Shown: piece by piece, positions 1-7,207 of the stretch
Numbering within the stretch: position 1 is the first letter of the stretch
Layout of the letters: every line of letters starts with the position of its first letter
Source: Thermoplasmata archaeon
GTDB taxonomy: Archaea; Thermoplasmatota; Thermoplasmata; Lutacidiplasmatales; UBA184
Assembly (NCBI GenBank): GCA_021828085.1
Contig: JAKATE010000040.1
Coordinates: 1 to 14,301 of the forward strand
Length of the DNA stretch: 14,301 bases
Direction of reading: 5' to 3'
Notes under the pieces: generated by a model
Seen by the model: only the letters and a program-made list of their open reading frames with translations
What the model was told of the DNA's origin: nothing
The model's database searches: none
Program-made: the position numbers and the translations under genes

Positions 1-13
1 TGTATCCTCCCTT

Positions 14-616
14 CTATAAAGTCATGCAGCCGCGGCCCGTGGCCTCGCCGCGTCCCTCGGACCCGCCGATGGAGAGCGGCTTGCCCGTGACGACGCCGGG
101 GACCGAGTAGCCCTTCTGCATCGAGTACGTGTCCATGATCCAGGCCATGGTCTGGCTGTCGGTGTAGACGTCCGGAGCCGGAACATCGATCTCCGGTCCG
201 ATGATCGGGACGATCTCGCTGGCGAAGCGCCGGGTCATCCGCTCAAGCTCCCCCTTGCTCATCGCCTTGGGGTTGCAGATGACGCCGCCCTTCGCTCCCC
301 CGTAGGGAAGGCTGACGACCGCGCACTTCCAGGTCATCCAGGCGGCCAGCGCACGAACCTCGTCGAGCGAGACCTGGGGGTGGTAGCGGATACCTCCCTT
401 GGTCGGGCCGCGGGCCATGTTGTACTGGACCCGGTACCCGGTGAAGACGCGGTAGGAACCGTCGTCCATCCGGACGGGGAAGTTGACCGTGAGCTCCCGC
501 TTCGGGTGCTTCAGGATCTCGGTCATTCCCGCGTCCAAGTTCAGGTACTTGGCGCAAATGTCCACTTGTCGCTGGGCCGTCTCGAACGGGTTCACTGCTC
601 CTCCGTTATTCGTCAT
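14..616 (-). CDS. gdhA: Glutamate dehydrogenase, N-terminal half; frame broken at window edge
   Basis: Glu/Leu/Phe/Val dehydrogenase family enzyme, which interconverts glutamate and 2-oxoglutarate plus ammonia with NAD(P). The substrate-binding domain is clearly present: TKGGIRYHP, the catalytic-lysine motif PYGGAKGGV, and the PAPDVYTDS segment. It reaches GSEGRGEATGRG, where the Rossmann cofactor domain should begin. The frame then reads CMTL and hits TAG at 14-16. Family members are about 410-430 residues, so half is missing. This looks like a frameshift, a truncation or a contig-end artefact rather than a real C-terminus. ATG at 616 is chosen; a GTG two codons upstream (622) is also possible. 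A TATA-like element lies about 50 bases upstream. Family assignment is certain; the state of the gene is not. Confidence 0.85.
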   Translation of the reverse strand: MTNNGGAVNPFETAQRQVDICAKYLNLDAGMTEILKHPKRELTVNFPVRMDDGSYRVFTGYRVQYNMARGPTKGGIRYHPQVSLDEVRALAAWMTWKCAVVSLPYGGAKGGVICNPKAMSKGELERMTRRFASEIVPIIGPEIDVPAPDVYTDSQTMAWIMDTYSMQKGYSVPGVVTGKPLSIGGSEGRGEATGRGCMTL

Positions 617-659
617 CGACACACCGTCCCCTTATCGGGGAAGGCGACCACAGCGGAGG

Positions 660-673
660 GGTACATAAGTTCC
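660..673 (-). promoter_or_regulatory. Candidate archaeal TATA promoter for glutamate dehydrogenase
   Basis: Read on the minus strand this gives GGAACTTATGTACC, a purine-rich BRE-like start followed by CTTATGTA, in otherwise GC-rich sequence. It sits 46-53 bases before the ATG at 616, which would place transcription start about 20-25 bases upstream of the start codon. Inference from position and composition only. Confidence 0.4.
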
Positions 674-713
674 TCCCCTGTTCTGTCGGGACAAGGTACA
701 GATTCGTGCCCGT

Positions 714-732
714 CGCCGACATTCCGTCGGCG
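714..732 (-). terminator. Hairpin downstream of the methyltransferase gene
   Basis: Perfect inverted repeat CGCCGAC - ATTCC - GTCGGCG (7-base stem, 5-base loop) about 57 bases past the methyltransferase stop and before the glutamate dehydrogenase promoter. A second small hairpin, GCCCC-TGGC-GGGGC, is at 741-754. Neither is followed by a T-run, so a terminator or mRNA 3'-end role is inferred from position only. Confidence 0.35.
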
Positions 733-788
733 TAGGTGAGGCCCCTGGCGGGGCGCGGAAGGGGGTGACCTCCCCGCCGCCGTACCGG

Positions 789-1517
789 TCAGGGTTTTCG
801 GAACCCGCCCAGGTCCATGCCCCGACGGTAGTACGTACGGGTCCCCTTCGCCTCTGCGAATCGGTCGAGGGCCCCCTCCAGCCACTCGGTGTTGTCGGCG
901 AGGAGGACCCCTCCGGACGGGACCTTCCGGTCGACGCAGGAGAGCTCGAAGGTGGCGTGGGCGAAGGTGTGGAGGCTGTCGTGCAGGAAGATCCCCACCT
1001 CGTCGAGCTCCCCCACGAGCTTCGGCAGCAACTCCTGGCTCGGACCGAGGCGCAGGTCCCATCCTCCCCGGAGGTCCGACGGCACGGCCCAGCCCGAAGC
1101 GTGGCCGGGCGGCAGCGCGACGGGCGAGTCCTCCCCTTCGGAGAAGCGCGGGCCCTTCTGCTTCGTCGGGAGGTCGATTGAGTGGAGGTGCCCCGCGCCG
1201 TTCTTCGAGAGCGCCTTCAGGAAGTACGCGGAGGAGACGCCGGAGGAGACCCCGACCTCGACGATGTGGGCGGGGCGGAGGAGCCGGGCGAGCGCGTAGA
1301 GCTCGAAGGGGGCCCGGATCTGGGCGTAGAAGTCCCGGCCCGCGGAAGCGTGGGCGGAGGCGATCGCCTCGGCGAGGACCCGGTCGTCCTGCGCCTCCTT
1401 CATGGCGAAGCGGACCTCCGCGAGCGGCCGCCCGGTGAGCTTTCGGACCCACCCGGGGTCCACCCGGTCCCGGTCGGTGGACGCCGTCGCCGCCTCGGAG
1501 GTCCTGAGGGGAGGCAT
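789..1517 (-). CDS. Class I SAM-dependent methyltransferase (Methyltransf_24-like)
   Basis: A 242-residue soluble protein with a Rossmann-fold methyltransferase core. Motif I, VEVGVSSGVSSA (about residues 86-97), is the glycine-rich SAM loop. HSIDLP (about 113-118) carries the acidic residue expected to contact the SAM ribose. FLHDSLHTF and the later GGVLLADNTEW match the HDxxH and DN segments of Methyltransf_24 and O-methyltransferase-like families. The N-terminal 60 residues probably form a helical cap. The substrate cannot be told from sequence. Start at the ATG at 1515-1517; there is no strong ribosome-binding site, but an AT-rich element 22-28 bases upstream would suit a leaderless transcript. 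It diverges from an ABC exporter, so a shared pathway is possible but unproven. Confidence 0.8.
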   Translation of the reverse strand: MPPLRTSEAATASTDRDRVDPGWVRKLTGRPLAEVRFAMKEAQDDRVLAEAIASAHASAGRDFYAQIRAPFELYALARLLRPAHIVEVGVSSGVSSAYFLKALSKNGAGHLHSIDLPTKQKGPRFSEGEDSPVALPPGHASGWAVPSDLRGGWDLRLGPSQELLPKLVGELDEVGIFLHDSLHTFAHATFELSCVDRKVPSGGVLLADNTEWLEGALDRFAEAKGTRTYYRRGMDLGGFRKP

Positions 1518-1538
1518 GGGGCGGAGACCTGCCGCGGG

Positions 1539-1546
1539 CTAATAGG
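1539..1546. promoter_or_regulatory. AT-rich element shared by divergent genes (bidirectional TATA candidate)
   Basis: CTAATAGG is the most AT-rich stretch in the 46-base gap between the methyltransferase (minus) and the ABC ATPase (plus). It lies 22-29 bases from the ATG at 1517 and 18-25 bases from the GTG at 1564. CTAATAG and its complement CTATTAG are nearly alike, so one element could serve both directions and give leaderless mRNAs. Inferred from spacing. Confidence 0.35.
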
Positions 1547-1563
1547 GCGAGTGTGGCGACGGT

Positions 1564-2547
1564 GTGATATCCCGGGTACGCGCTCTCCGGTCCGTGTCCG
1601 GCGGGGAGGCCTTCGCCCTGGAGAAGGTCTCCAAGCGCTACGGCGATCTCTCGGCGCTCTCCGAGGTCTCCTTCACGGTCCGTGAAGGGGAGGCGGTGGG
1701 GTACCTCGGGCCCAACGGCTCGGGCAAGACCACCACGCTGAAGCTCCTCTCGGGGCTCACGCGCCCGACCGAGGGTTCGCTCCGTCTCGGGGGCATCGAC
1801 CCCGCGAAGGACCGAGCGCGCGCCCTCGCGTCGGTCGGGGTCCTGGTCGAGACCCCGGGCGTGCTCCCGTACGTGCGGGGCCGGGACCTGCTCGAGCACA
1901 TCGCGGAGGTGAAGGGGCTCCCGGTCCACGAGCGCGGGGCCGCCGTGGTCCGTGCCGCGAAGCGTCTCGACGTGGTGGAACCGCTCGACCGCCCGCTCGG
2001 GACGCTCAGCACGGGTCTCCTGCGCCGTCTCCTCCTCGCCGGCTCGCTCATCGGCGACCCGCGGGTCCTGGTCCTGGACGAGCCCACGCTCGGCCTCGAC
2101 CCGGCGGCTCGCGCGGACCTTCGCCGGGTGCTGCGGGAGCTCCGCCAGGAAGGGCGCACCATCTTCCTCTCCACCCACCTGCTCGAGGACGTCGAGGAGG
2201 TCTGCCACCGGGTCCTCTTCCTGCGGGCCGGGCGCCTGGTGGGGGAGGCCCCGGTCGAGGCCGAGGCGGAGGACGGTGCCACGGTTCGGCCGCGCACCCT
2301 GCGCGTGCGGACCTCCTCCGCCTCGCCCGCCGCCGGGCTGCGCGCGCTCCTCCCCCCCGAGGTGGAGCTCGAGGAGACGCGCGAGGGCCGCGAGTTCCTG
2401 CTCAAGTTCAAGGGCGATGAGTCGGGGCAGAGCCGGATCGTGAAGGCGCTGGTCACCGGAGGGGTCCCGGTCTCCCGCGTGGAGGCGGTCGGCTCGGACC
2501 TCGGGACGCTCTATCTTCAGAAGGTCGGACGGGAGGATGCCGCGTGA
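1564..2547 (+). CDS. ABC transporter ATP-binding subunit (CcmA/NatA/BcrA type)
   Basis: A 327-residue ATPase that powers the permease encoded directly downstream. Walker A GPNGSGKTT is at about residues 49-57, the signature is LSTGLLRRL, Walker B VLVLDEP is at about 168-174, and the switch histidine is in STHLLED. The Q-loop position reads VETPGVLP, with Glu where many families have Gln, as in bacitracin-exporter (BcrA-like) ATPases. The signature LSTG replaces LSGG, a known variant in this family. About 90 residues after the nucleotide-binding domain form the C-terminal domain usual in this group. The GTG at 1564 is the longest start; a GTG at 1594 leaves a more typical N-terminus (SGGEAFALEKVSKRYG), and no ribosome-binding site decides between them. 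The substrate is unknown; antibiotic, lipid or ion export are family precedents. Confidence 0.88.
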   Translation: MISRVRALRSVSGGEAFALEKVSKRYGDLSALSEVSFTVREGEAVGYLGPNGSGKTTTLKLLSGLTRPTEGSLRLGGIDPAKDRARALASVGVLVETPGVLPYVRGRDLLEHIAEVKGLPVHERGAAVVRAAKRLDVVEPLDRPLGTLSTGLLRRLLLAGSLIGDPRVLVLDEPTLGLDPAARADLRRVLRELRQEGRTIFLSTHLLEDVEEVCHRVLFLRAGRLVGEAPVEAEAEDGATVRPRTLRVRTSSASPAAGLRALLPPEVELEETREGREFLLKFKGDESGQSRIVKALVTGGVPVSRVEAVGSDLGTLYLQKVGREDAA

Positions 2548-3236
2548 GCGCGCTCGTGGCGAACGCGCGGTGGGAGCTCATCCGCCTCGTCCGCTCCAAG
2601 CGCCTCTTCCTGCTCGTCATCCCGGTGATCGCCGGGCCGGTGGGAAGCCTCCTCGCCTTCCTCTACTTCGCCCACGTCCAGGCGAACGGCACGCTCCTGA
2701 CCCACGGGACCGCGCTCACGCTCGGGCTCTTCGTGACCGGGGGGCTCGCGGGGATGGTGTTGCTCGACCTCGGCGCCCTCACCGTCGGCGAGGAGCTCGC
2801 CCGCCGCTCCCACATGATCTCCTTCGGTCTGCCGCAGTCGCGGGCGGGCATCCTGGCCGGTCGTCTCCTGGTCGTGTTCGGGCTCACCCTCGGGGTCTTC
2901 GTCGTCGGAGGGCTCCTGGTCTGGCCCATCGCCTCGGCGGTGGTCCCCGCGCACGTGGGGGACGCGGCCCCGCTCTTCGACCCCGTGCACCTCTTCGAGG
3001 GCGTGCTCTGCCTGCTCCTCTTCCTGGGAGCGATCGCGGTGAACGCCTCCGTCCTGACGCGCAGCTCCTCCGAGGCCCTGGTGGCCGGAGTGCTCGCCGG
3101 GGTCGTGACCGTGGCCGTCGCCGGGTGGTTCACCTACGAGGGGCAGATCAGCATGCTCTTCCCCGCGGTGCTCCTGGCGGTCGCCGTGGTGGCGCTCGTC
3201 TGGTCGTTCCTCCGGTTCGAGTCGCTCGACACCTGA
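2544..3236 (+). CDS. ABC-2-type exporter permease, six membrane helices
   Basis: A 230-residue integral membrane protein. Six hydrophobic segments are visible at about residues 18-40, 55-80, 100-130, 148-172, 178-197 and 202-224, matching the six-helix half-transporter plan of ABC-2 permeases. The GTG start overlaps the stop codon of the ATPase gene (GTGA, 4 bases), so the two are translationally coupled and almost certainly form one complex, probably with two copies of each subunit. GGAGG lies about 8 bases upstream of the start. The N-terminus begins LVANARWELIRLVRSKRLF, the cytoplasmic amphipathic lead-in common to this class. Sequence drift is high in these permeases, so the substrate cannot be assigned. 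Confidence 0.8.
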   Translation: MSALVANARWELIRLVRSKRLFLLVIPVIAGPVGSLLAFLYFAHVQANGTLLTHGTALTLGLFVTGGLAGMVLLDLGALTVGEELARRSHMISFGLPQSRAGILAGRLLVVFGLTLGVFVVGGLLVWPIASAVVPAHVGDAAPLFDPVHLFEGVLCLLLFLGAIAVNASVLTRSSSEALVAGVLAGVVTVAVAGWFTYEGQISMLFPAVLLAVAVVALVWSFLRFESLDT

Positions 3237-3241
3237 GGCGC

Positions 3242-3259
3242 GAGCGCGGGTCCGCGCTC
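3242..3259. terminator. Perfect hairpin between convergent permease and thiL genes
   Basis: GAGCGCG - GGTC - CGCGCTC, a 7-base perfect stem with a 4-base loop, fills the 36-base gap between two convergent stop codons. A symmetric hairpin here could end transcripts from both sides. There is no T-run, so mechanism and efficiency are unknown. Confidence 0.45.
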
Positions 3260-3272
3260 CTCCGCGTCCGGC

Positions 3273-4283
3273 TCAGCCGCGAGAGAACGAGTCCCACCCG
3301 ACGTTCGGGAGGGGACGGGTGTGGCCTTCCTTGTCCTCGAAGTAGGACTCGCCCTTCTCGCCGACGCTCCCGATGACGCAGAGGTGCCCTCCCGCCCGGA
3401 CGACGTTCTTGAGCGTCGCGTCGAAGCTCGCGCGCGGGAAGGCGGTCAGGAGTTCGTAGTCCCCTCCGAGGTAGGCGACCTTCTCGATGGGGAGGTCGAG
3501 CGCCTTCGCGACCTTGAGCGCGAGCGGGTCGTACGGGACCCAGTCGTCGCGGAGGTGGGCGGAGACGCCGGAGGCCCGGCAGAGGTGGTCCACCGCCGCG
3601 AGGAGGCCGTCGGAGGTGTCCGTGGTCGCGGTGGCGGTGGTGGAGAGCGCGTACCCCTCCCGGAGCCGGGGCCGGATGTTCAGCAGGACCCCGAGGGCCT
3701 CCTTCTCGCTGAGCGATTCCTCCTTCCAGGCCAGGAAGGCGGAGCTGCCCCGTCCCGTCGTGCCGGTCGTCGCGAGGAGGTCCCCGGGCATCGCGCCGGA
3801 GATCGGCATGAGGTAACGGGCGTCCGCTTCTCCCACCGCGATCGGCACGACCCCGCGGTTCTCGCTGCGCTTGCTGTCCCCGCCCAGGAGGTGGGTGCCG
3901 GCGAGGCGGGAGGCCTCCTCCAGTCCGATGATCACCTGCTGCGCCCAGCGCAGCGGGGTCTCGCCCGGGACGAGCATGGCCCCGAGGAGCGCGACGGGGC
4001 GCCCGCCCTTCGCGGCCAGGTCGGAGAAGTTGACGTTCGCCGCGAACCGTCCGACGGCCCGGGGGTCCGCGGTGGGAGGGAAGTGGGTCCCTTCCATCAC
4101 CGCGTCGGTGGTGAGGAGGTGGACGAACTTCCCGCCGGTGGGGATGGCCGCGCAGTCGTCGCCCACGGGGAGGAGGCCCGCCTTGCCGGCGGGGAGCGTG
4201 CGGGCGATCCACTCGTGGAGCGAAGCCTCGCTCACCTGCTCGAGCGTCGCCGAGGAGGTGACCTTGCGAGGACGCTTCAGCAT
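3273..4283 (-). CDS. thiL: Thiamine-monophosphate kinase
   Basis: Phosphorylates thiamine monophosphate with ATP to give thiamine pyrophosphate, the last step of cofactor synthesis, in the cytoplasm. The 336-residue product has the PurM/ThiL-like fold motifs in order: GDDCAAI (about 41-47), TTDAVMEGTHF (58-68), the NFSDLAAKGGRP segment, LLGGDSKR, GTTGRG, TTDTSDGL and GGDYELL. The aspartates in GDD, TTD and TDTSDGL are the expected Mg/ATP ligands. ATG at 4283 gives the family-typical length, and an AAGGGGA stretch lies a few bases upstream. The gene begins 20 bases after the acyl-CoA dehydrogenase stop, so the two are probably cotranscribed, without an obvious pathway link. The PurM-like superfamily includes other kinases and AIR synthase, but the motif set fits ThiL best. 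Confidence 0.88.
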   Translation of the reverse strand: MLKRPRKVTSSATLEQVSEASLHEWIARTLPAGKAGLLPVGDDCAAIPTGGKFVHLLTTDAVMEGTHFPPTADPRAVGRFAANVNFSDLAAKGGRPVALLGAMLVPGETPLRWAQQVIIGLEEASRLAGTHLLGGDSKRSENRGVVPIAVGEADARYLMPISGAMPGDLLATTGTTGRGSSAFLAWKEESLSEKEALGVLLNIRPRLREGYALSTTATATTDTSDGLLAAVDHLCRASGVSAHLRDDWVPYDPLALKVAKALDLPIEKVAYLGGDYELLTAFPRASFDATLKNVVRAGGHLCVIGSVGEKGESYFEDKEGHTRPLPNVGWDSFSRG

Positions 4284-4303
4284 GAGGGTCCCCTTGGGCG
4301 ATC

Positions 4304-5512
4304 TCAACCGCCGGCCGGGGGAGCGTAGGGCAGGAACTCCTTCCCGAGGAGCTCCCGGCCGAGGATCATCCGCATGACGTTCAGGCCGCCTTCCGCGCCC
4401 ACCATGTAGCTCATGACGCCGCGCAGGCCGCGCTCGAGCCCGACCTCCTTGGTGTAGCCGCTGGCGCCGAACCACATCATGACCTTCTTCACCGCATCGA
4501 AGGCGAGCTGCGGGGCGGTCAGCTTCACGGAGGCGACGACGCGGTCGATCTCGGACCGGTGGGTAGTGTCGCCCTTGAACGTGTACGTGTCCAGGAGCCA
4601 GGCGGCGCGCCGGACCTGCCACTTCACCGCTTCGCTCTGGGCCCAGAGGTCCGCGAGCTCGAACTGGATCCCCTCGAACTTCCCGAGCGGCTGGCCGAAG
4701 ACCTGCCGTTCCTTGATGTAGGCCATCCCGGTCTCGATCGCCCTCTCGGCCGCCCCGACGCAGGCCGCCGCGACGAACGTGCGGGCCACCTGGAAGCCCT
4801 GCATGGCGACCCCGAAGCCCTTCCCCTCCTTCCCCAGGAGGTAGCGCTCGGGCGCCCGCACCTCGTCGTAGTGGAGCATGCAGGTGGAGATCCCCATGCG
4901 GCCCATGTTGACGAGCTTGTGCGCCGTCGTGCCCTTCGCGTTCGCCGGGACGTAGAGGAAGTTGAACCCGTTCCCGTCCTTCTGGCGCGTGAGCGTCACG
5001 TGGCCGCCGCCGCGCTCGCGGGCCTCCATGACCCCGGAGAGGAACGTCTTCTCCCCATCCACGACGATCTCCTTGCCGTCGCGCCAGGAGCGGGTGCGCA
5101 TGTTGGCGAGGTCGCTCCCCCCACCGGGCTCGGTGGTGGCGATCCCCAGGAAGTGCTTGCCCGCGCAGACCGGGGGCAGGACCTCCTTCTTCGTCTCCTC
5201 CGTCCCGTGCTTGGCGAGGATCCATCCCCACCCGGCTTCCAGGAGGAAGTAGACCGCGGTGGCCATGGAGAAGTCGCCGCGGCCGATCTCTTCCGCCGCG
5301 ATCTCGGTCTGGATGGCGGTGGCGCCCATGCCCCCGTACTCCTCGGGGACCGGCATCGCGAAGAGCCCGAGCCGGGCCATCTCGTCCAGGACCTTCGCGG
5401 GGATGGTCCCGGTGTCGTCGATCACCTGCTCGTTCTTGCGGAGGACCTCGTCGCCGAAGCGTCGGAGGGTCGATTGGAAGGCCTCTTCCTCGGGGGACAG
5501 ACGGAAGTCCAT
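4304..5512 (-). CDS. Acyl-CoA dehydrogenase
   Basis: A 402-residue FAD-dependent flavoenzyme that introduces an alpha-beta double bond into acyl-CoA thioesters, passing electrons to an electron-transfer flavoprotein. Visible features are the N-terminal helical domain (MDFRLSPEEEAFQ...), the MPVPEEYGGMG segment, the FAD/substrate beta-domain motif TTEPGGGSDLANMRTRS (about 127-143), the helical C-domain with ERQVFGQPLGKFEGIQFELAD, and GAEGGLNVMRMILGRELLG near the end. Glu at about 374 in AEGG sits where the catalytic base of medium-chain enzymes lies. Length matches full-size family members. Chain length and substrate are not predictable: fatty acid, branched amino-acid or aromatic acyl-CoA are all possible. 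Start at ATG 5512, with an AT-rich promoter candidate about 30 bases upstream; thiL follows 20 bases after the stop. Confidence 0.9.
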   Translation of the reverse strand: MDFRLSPEEEAFQSTLRRFGDEVLRKNEQVIDDTGTIPAKVLDEMARLGLFAMPVPEEYGGMGATAIQTEIAAEEIGRGDFSMATAVYFLLEAGWGWILAKHGTEETKKEVLPPVCAGKHFLGIATTEPGGGSDLANMRTRSWRDGKEIVVDGEKTFLSGVMEARERGGGHVTLTRQKDGNGFNFLYVPANAKGTTAHKLVNMGRMGISTCMLHYDEVRAPERYLLGKEGKGFGVAMQGFQVARTFVAAACVGAAERAIETGMAYIKERQVFGQPLGKFEGIQFELADLWAQSEAVKWQVRRAAWLLDTYTFKGDTTHRSEIDRVVASVKLTAPQLAFDAVKKVMMWFGASGYTKEVGLERGLRGVMSYMVGAEGGLNVMRMILGRELLGKEFLPYAPPAGG

Positions 5513-5540
5513 GGAGCTCGCCGGCGGGACGAAAGGCTCC

Positions 5541-5553
5541 GGCTATTTGGCTT
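5541..5553 (-). promoter_or_regulatory. Candidate TATA element for acyl-CoA dehydrogenase – thiL
   Basis: On the minus strand this reads AAGCCAAATAGCC, the only AT-rich patch in the 118-base gap before the acyl-CoA dehydrogenase. It is centred about 33 bases before the ATG at 5512, as expected for a short-leader archaeal promoter. Inferred. Confidence 0.35.
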
Positions 5554-5630
5554 GTCCTCGGACGGCGTTCGGTCCTCCGGGCCCTTCCCGCGCCCGTCCC
5601 GGGCCCCGGCCGCTCGCTTCTGCGCGCCCT

Positions 5631-5963
5631 CTAGAAGCCCTTCAGCCGAAGGTACCAGCCGATCACGCTGTGGTGGTTGAGGATGTACGTCGCGTACGCC
5701 GCCCCGAGCAGGAGGAGCCCCGAGAGCCAGGTGAGCCCCACCGAGGCCCAGCTCGGCTTCGACTTCATCCAGAAGAACATGTCGAGCGGGTCGACGCGCC
5801 ACTTGAGGAACTTCCAGCCCATCCAGAGCACGAGGAGGCCCAGGAGCCCGGCCAGGATGGGGCTCAGGAAGTAGCCGAGCCCGAACCCGAAGATCAGGAG
5901 GAACAGCGCGAGGACGCCGCCGGCGTGGCTGTGCTTTTCGGGCTGCGTGGGGGGTACGGCCAT
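5631..5963 (-). CDS. Small three-helix membrane protein, function unknown
   Basis: A 110-residue protein with a short polar, histidine-containing N-terminus (PTQPEKHSHAGG) and three hydrophobic segments at about residues 15-31, 33-51 and 73-95. The second and third are joined by a tryptophan- and lysine-rich loop (WKFLKWRVDP, FFWMKSKPSW). No catalytic or metal-binding motif is visible and I do not recognise the family. It is probably real: its composition is coherent for a membrane protein, it has an ATG start with GGTGG about 8 bases upstream, and an AT-rich promoter candidate sits about 30 bases before it. It is followed after 118 bases by the acyl-CoA dehydrogenase on the same strand, and the GAPDH gene lies on the opposite strand upstream. 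Confidence 0.65.
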   Translation of the reverse strand: MAVPPTQPEKHSHAGGVLALFLLIFGFGLGYFLSPILAGLLGLLVLWMGWKFLKWRVDPLDMFFWMKSKPSWASVGLTWLSGLLLLGAAYATYILNHHSVIGWYLRLKGF

Positions 5964-5992
5964 GGGGTCCTGCCCACCTCATCCTAGGTGCG

Positions 5993-6004
5993 AGTATTTC
6001 CTCG
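5993..6004 (-). promoter_or_regulatory. Candidate promoter for the small membrane protein
   Basis: The minus strand reads CGAGGAAATACT, a BRE-like purine stretch joined to an AAATACT TATA-like element, 30-41 bases before the ATG at 5963. It is the only AT-rich patch nearby. Inferred. Confidence 0.4.
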
Positions 6005-6074
6005 TTCCGCAACCCGCGCGCGGGTCCCTCCCCTCCACCTTTCCGGCGCCGCCCCGGCCCCGGCCTCCCCGGAA

Positions 6075-6089
6075 CGAGAAACGACTATG
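6075..6089 (+). promoter_or_regulatory. Candidate promoter for GAPDH (leaderless)
   Basis: GAGAAACGACTATG precedes the ATG at 6114 by 25-39 bases, the spacing expected of a leaderless archaeal transcript. If this is the TATA/BRE region, the in-frame ATG at 6087 lies inside it and cannot be the start. The match to TATA consensus is weak. Confidence 0.3.
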
Positions 6090-6113
6090 CCCCCCCGCGG
6101 CTGGGCCCCCTGT

Positions 6114-7142
6114 ATGTCACTGAAGGTGGCCGTCAACGGCTACGGGACGATCGGCAAGCGGGTGGCGGACGCGGTCCGCCTGCAGAAGGACATGACCCTG
6201 GTCGGGGTCGCGAAGACCAAGCCGGGGTTCGAGGCCCGCCGGGCGGTGGAGAAGGGCTATCCGGTTTTCCTCGCGGGCGATGGGAAGAAGGCCGACTTCG
6301 ACGCGGCGGGGATCCCGACCGCGGGGACCCTCCAGGAGCTTCTGCGGAGCGTCGACGTCGTCGTCGACTGCACCCCCGAGAAGGTGGGGGCCGCGAACAA
6401 GGCGCTCTACGAGGAGGCGAAGGTCGCCGCGGTCTGGCAGGGCGGCGAGAAGGCCTCTGTGGCCGACCGCTCCTTCAGCGCGCTCGCCAACTACACTTCC
6501 TGCCTGGGGGCGAGGAAGGTCCGGGTCGTCTCCTGCAACACCACCGGGCTCTCCCGGGCGGCCGCCGTCCTCCGGGAGCGGTTCGGGGTCCTTCACTGGG
6601 AGGCGACGCTGGTCCGTCGCGCGGCGGACCCCGGGGAGTCGAAGCGGGGGCCCATCAACGGGATCCTCCCCACGATGACCCTGCCCTCCCACCACGGCCC
6701 GGACGTCCGGACCATCTTCCCCGACCTTCCGATCGCGACCTCGGCGGTGGTCGTGCCCACGACGCTCATGCACGTCCACGTGAACCACGTGCGCCTGGCC
6801 CACCCCCCCTCGAGCGGGAGCGACGTGATGGCGGCCTTCCGCACCACCCCCCGCTTCGTCATGTTCCGGGCCTCGGACCGCATGGAGGGCACCCCTCAGG
6901 TGATCGAGTGGGCGCGCGACCTCGGCCGGTCGCGGAACGACGTGATGGAGAACGTCCTCTGGGAGGAGGGGCTGAAGCTGGAGGGGAGCGACCTCTACTT
7001 CTTCCAGGCCATCCACCAGGAGTCCATCGTCGTGCCGGAGAACATCGACGTCCTGCGGGCGATGTTCCAGCTGGAGACCGACCCCCGCAAGAGCATCGAG
7101 CGGACGGACCAGGCCCTGGGGATCCTCCGCGTCGGCGCCTAG
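6114..7142 (+). CDS. gap: Glyceraldehyde-3-phosphate dehydrogenase, archaeal type II
   Basis: Phosphorylating GAPDH of the archaeal class, interconverting glyceraldehyde-3-phosphate and 1,3-bisphosphoglycerate with NAD(P); in archaea it mostly serves gluconeogenesis. The 342-residue product starts MSLKVAVNGYGTIGKRVADA, the Rossmann nucleotide-binding loop. The catalytic cysteine is C141 in VVSCNTTGLSR, matching the Cys140 region of characterised archaeal enzymes. Further signatures are DVVVDCTP, NGILPTMTLPSHHG, PTTLMHVHVNHV and the C-terminal YFFQAIHQESIVVPENIDVLRA. ATG 6114 gives the usual length; upstream in-frame starts at 5988 and 6087 would add unrelated Pro/Ala-rich residues. The gene stands alone, divergent from a membrane protein gene and upstream of the rpo7 operon, from which GC-rich inverted repeats separate it. 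Confidence 0.93.
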   Translation: MSLKVAVNGYGTIGKRVADAVRLQKDMTLVGVAKTKPGFEARRAVEKGYPVFLAGDGKKADFDAAGIPTAGTLQELLRSVDVVVDCTPEKVGAANKALYEEAKVAAVWQGGEKASVADRSFSALANYTSCLGARKVRVVSCNTTGLSRAAAVLRERFGVLHWEATLVRRAADPGESKRGPINGILPTMTLPSHHGPDVRTIFPDLPIATSAVVVPTTLMHVHVNHVRLAHPPSSGSDVMAAFRTTPRFVMFRASDRMEGTPQVIEWARDLGRSRNDVMENVLWEEGLKLEGSDLYFFQAIHQESIVVPENIDVLRAMFQLETDPRKSIERTDQALGILRVGA

Positions 7143-7155
7143 GACCTTGGGGGAT

Positions 7156-7207
7156 GGGGGTCCTCCCCCCCACCCTCGGGGGGCCCCCCGGGGCCTCCCC
7201 TCGAGGG
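7156..7207 (+). terminator. GC-rich inverted repeats after gap
   Basis: Three stacked palindromic elements follow the gap stop: GGGGG-TCCT-CCCCC (7156-7169), a perfect GGGGGGCCCCCC (7178-7189) and CCCTCGAGGG (7198-7207). Their place between the gap stop and the rpo7 promoter suggests a transcription end or insulator. No T-run follows within the repeats; function inferred. Confidence 0.35.

Noticed and set aside
14..16. TAG in glutamate dehydrogenase read as pyrrolysine
   Set aside because: Only four codons remain before the window edge and they do not resemble the expected Rossmann sequence in that frame; no other sign of pyrrolysine use.
613..2208. 531-codon open frame on the minus strand
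   Set aside because: It overlaps the clear methyltransferase and ABC ATPase genes, has Arg/Pro/Gly/Glu-rich shadow composition, and no recognisable domain.
3148..4212. Long minus-strand frame overlapping thiL
   Set aside because: Shadow frame with Arg/Pro/Gly-rich composition; thiL in the neighbouring frame has all motifs.
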